A DNA stretch of 64,000 nt from an uncultured Prevotella sp. (lineage in GTDB: Bacteria; Bacteroidota; Bacteroidia; Bacteroidales; Bacteroidaceae). How positions within the stretch are numbered: position 1 is the first letter of the stretch; each line of letters starts with the position of its first letter. The stretch lies in NCBI GenBank assembly GCA_938028745.1, contig CALIZL010000039.1, positions 14,374 through 78,373 on the forward strand, in the 5' to 3' direction. The position numbers were made by a program, and so were the translations under genes. Below, piece after piece: positions 62,689 to 64,000 of the stretch. Below the pieces are notes generated by a model. The model made no database searches and was not told the origin of the DNA. It saw only the letters and a program-made list of their open reading frames with translations.

Positions 62689-62929
62689 AGTAGCTACTAA
62701 ATTAAGTCAAAGAACAGGTGAACCACAATCTTATAAACTTAGCAACTAAATAATGCATTAACTTATTCCTTACCCACTATCCAATGATAAAAAGCTGGGT
62801 AACCTTACCACCTTGGCGTACTTATAAAGTTGAGATAATCCAACACAGCCGCTTTATGTCCCTTATGTTCTTATGTCTAAAAGACTTGTATTCATGTCAA
62901 AACACGAAAGGGTGAAAAGGTGAAATAAT

Positions 62930-63030
62930 GGCTACGACTATTAACCCATTAACCGACCAACTCGTTTACTTGTCAACTCGCAAACTAATAACTCACAAAC
63001 TCACGAACTCATAAACTCACAATCTTAAAA
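62930..63030. repeat. Period-8 array (AACTCNNN) before composite copy 5
   Basis: About ten imperfect octamers (AACTCGTT, AACTCACG and similar) directly abut the fifth composite repeat. Confidence 0.8.
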
Positions 63031-63042
63031 TTACGCTTATTA

Positions 63043-63612
63043 TTTTACAAAACACATTTTGTTCACCACCCCATTCTAGAAAAATTAAGGGCTAAAAGTA
63101 TGTTATTAGGCATAAAATATCACCTTACACGCTTGTCTTTCATCCCATTTTTGAGAACAATAATTGCATTTAGCACCATTTTGCCTTTCTAGATTGTTGC
63201 CGGCCCACATTATTTTATCCCTCGAAAACTAGCTTTTTGGTACTAAAATACCCGTATTTAATGTGTTATTTGGCATGTTTTGCACATGTTTTCGATTGCG
63301 CAGAAAGGCTAAAAGCATCAATTTGCAATGCGTTTTGATGCTAAATGCAATGCGTTTTGGTGCTAAATGCAGTGCGTTTTGATGCTAAATGCAACGCGTT
63401 TTGGTGCTAAATGCAATGCGTTTTGGTGCTAAATGCACATTTTTAGCGCAATTTGCACCTAAACACAGTGATAAATCGGTTTTCCACCGCTTATAGGTCG
63501 CTCCCTCTTTTGCACCCAACAAACCCCTGCGAGAATTGAATATTTGCGACCGAAAGGACGATTGGTGGATTTTAAAGCACTCATAATGTTAAAATTCTTA
63601 CTGATAAGAAGA
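63043..63612 (+). repeat. Composite intergenic repeat, copy 5 with inverted 22-bp array
   Basis: The left module (TTTTACAAAACACATTTTG) and right module (GCGAGAATTGAATATTTGC, GATTGGTGG, AATGTTAAAATTCTT) lie in plus orientation as in copies 1-3. The five 22-bp units at 63328-63437, however, read GCGTTTTGGTGCTAAATGC, the reverse complement of the expected core. This copy is also the shortest, about 570 bp. Confidence 0.88.
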
Positions 63613-63624
63613 CAAATGGTAGGT

Positions 63625-63925
63625 GACACGTTGACGAGTTAACGAGAGATTTATCAGTTGACGAGGTGACAAGGTGATGGGTTGACCAGAGGTTAATCAG
63701 TTGACAAGGCGACGAAAACTTTATCAACTGACGAGTTGACGAAAGATTAATGAGTTGACGAGTTGACAAGTTAACGAGTTGAAGAGAGGTTAACCTGTTG
63801 ATGAGTTGACAAGTTAACGAGTTGAAGAGTTAACGAGAGATTTATCAGTTGACAGGTTAACAAGCTGATGAGTAAAGAAGTGAACGAGTTGAGAAGAGGT
63901 TAACCAGCTGAGGAGTTAACGAGTT
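63625..63925. repeat. Period-8 array (GAGTTGAC/GAGTTAAC)
   Basis: About 300 bp of imperfect octamers with GAGTT cores (GAGTTGAC, AAGTTAAC, CAGTTGAC, GAGTTGAA) follow composite copy 5. No gene is present. Confidence 0.85.
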
Positions 63926-63955
63926 AACAATGGGGAATAAACAAGGCATATCACT

Positions 63956-63990
63956 CCCCTCTCCCCTTGGAGAGGGGTTGGGGGTGAGGC
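63956..63990 (+). repeat. C/G-rich hairpin repeat copy at the window end
   Basis: Same sequence as the copy at 14634-14668 (stem CCCCTCTCC/GGAGAGGGG, then TTGGGGGTGAGGC), preceded by AACAAGGCATA. It continues to the window end. Confidence 0.85.
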
Positions 63991-64000
63991 CGAGAGGGGT

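Noticed and set aside
1..64000. tRNA, rRNA or riboswitch genes
   Set aside because: I looked in the larger gaps and saw no cloverleaf-like or known aptamer cores; small RNAs cannot be excluded by eye.

Overview
The window comes from a Bacteroidales genome, most likely Prevotellaceae. Three things point there: Bacteroidetes-style promoters (TAnnTTTG -7 boxes just upstream of many genes, often TAACTTTG), Bacteroidetes-restricted families (DUF4369/TlpA thioredoxins, DUF2851, DUF3109, WbqC, OMP_b-brl_3), and the Bacteroidetes order of the division/cell-wall (dcw) cluster. No rRNA, tRNA, CRISPR array or intact insertion sequence was seen.

Layout. Bases 1-8.0 kb hold the end of an unknown gene, a TlpA thioredoxin, an HTH-Fic protein, a MIP18/SufT-like Fe-S protein, lpxH, radC, a family 2 glycosyltransferase and efp. 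8.2-16.4 kb hold a second TlpA protein, folP-cdaA, an AspT/YidE-like transporter and a large RluA-type pseudouridine synthase. 16.5-24.6 kb hold a phosphodiester glycosidase, a coupled AAA ATPase/DUF4276 pair that looks like a defence module, a YeiH-type exporter, DUF3109-ung, a second divergent ung and a lipoprotein. 24.8-33.9 kb hold dusB, DUF2851, a thioesterase, dprA, dapB-lepB-WbqC and an AlkZ-like protein. 33.9-39.3 kb is a minus-strand lipid-type operon (CDP-alcohol phosphatidyltransferase, patatin, SDR, PAP2/dual-specificity phosphatase, hydrolase-methyltransferase) resembling E. coli ynbABCD. 40.5-57.9 kb is the dcw cluster on the minus strand: mraZ, rsmH, ftsL, ftsI, murE, mraY, murD, ftsW, murG, murC, ftsQ, ftsA, ftsZ, then a YqeY gene. 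murF and ddl are absent. The last 6 kb is AT-rich accessory DNA with a lipoprotein, an outer-membrane barrel, a SMI1/KNR4-like protein and a MITE-like element.

The main unexplained content lies between genes. A 570-645 bp composite repeat occurs five times, each copy carrying a 22-bp tandem array of a quasi-palindromic unit; in the fifth copy the array is inverted relative to its flanks. Around these lie period-8 arrays sharing a GAGTT core, period-9 CTAG arrays (two bracket radC as inverted arms, one sits in the ftsZ leader) and a C/G-rich hairpin repeat.

Functionally the window is mostly housekeeping: peptidoglycan precursor synthesis (dapB and a MurE with the DAP-type DNPR motif agree on meso-diaminopimelate), division, lipid A, folate, c-di-AMP, translation factors and DNA repair. 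Functions were assigned by reading motifs, without database searches.
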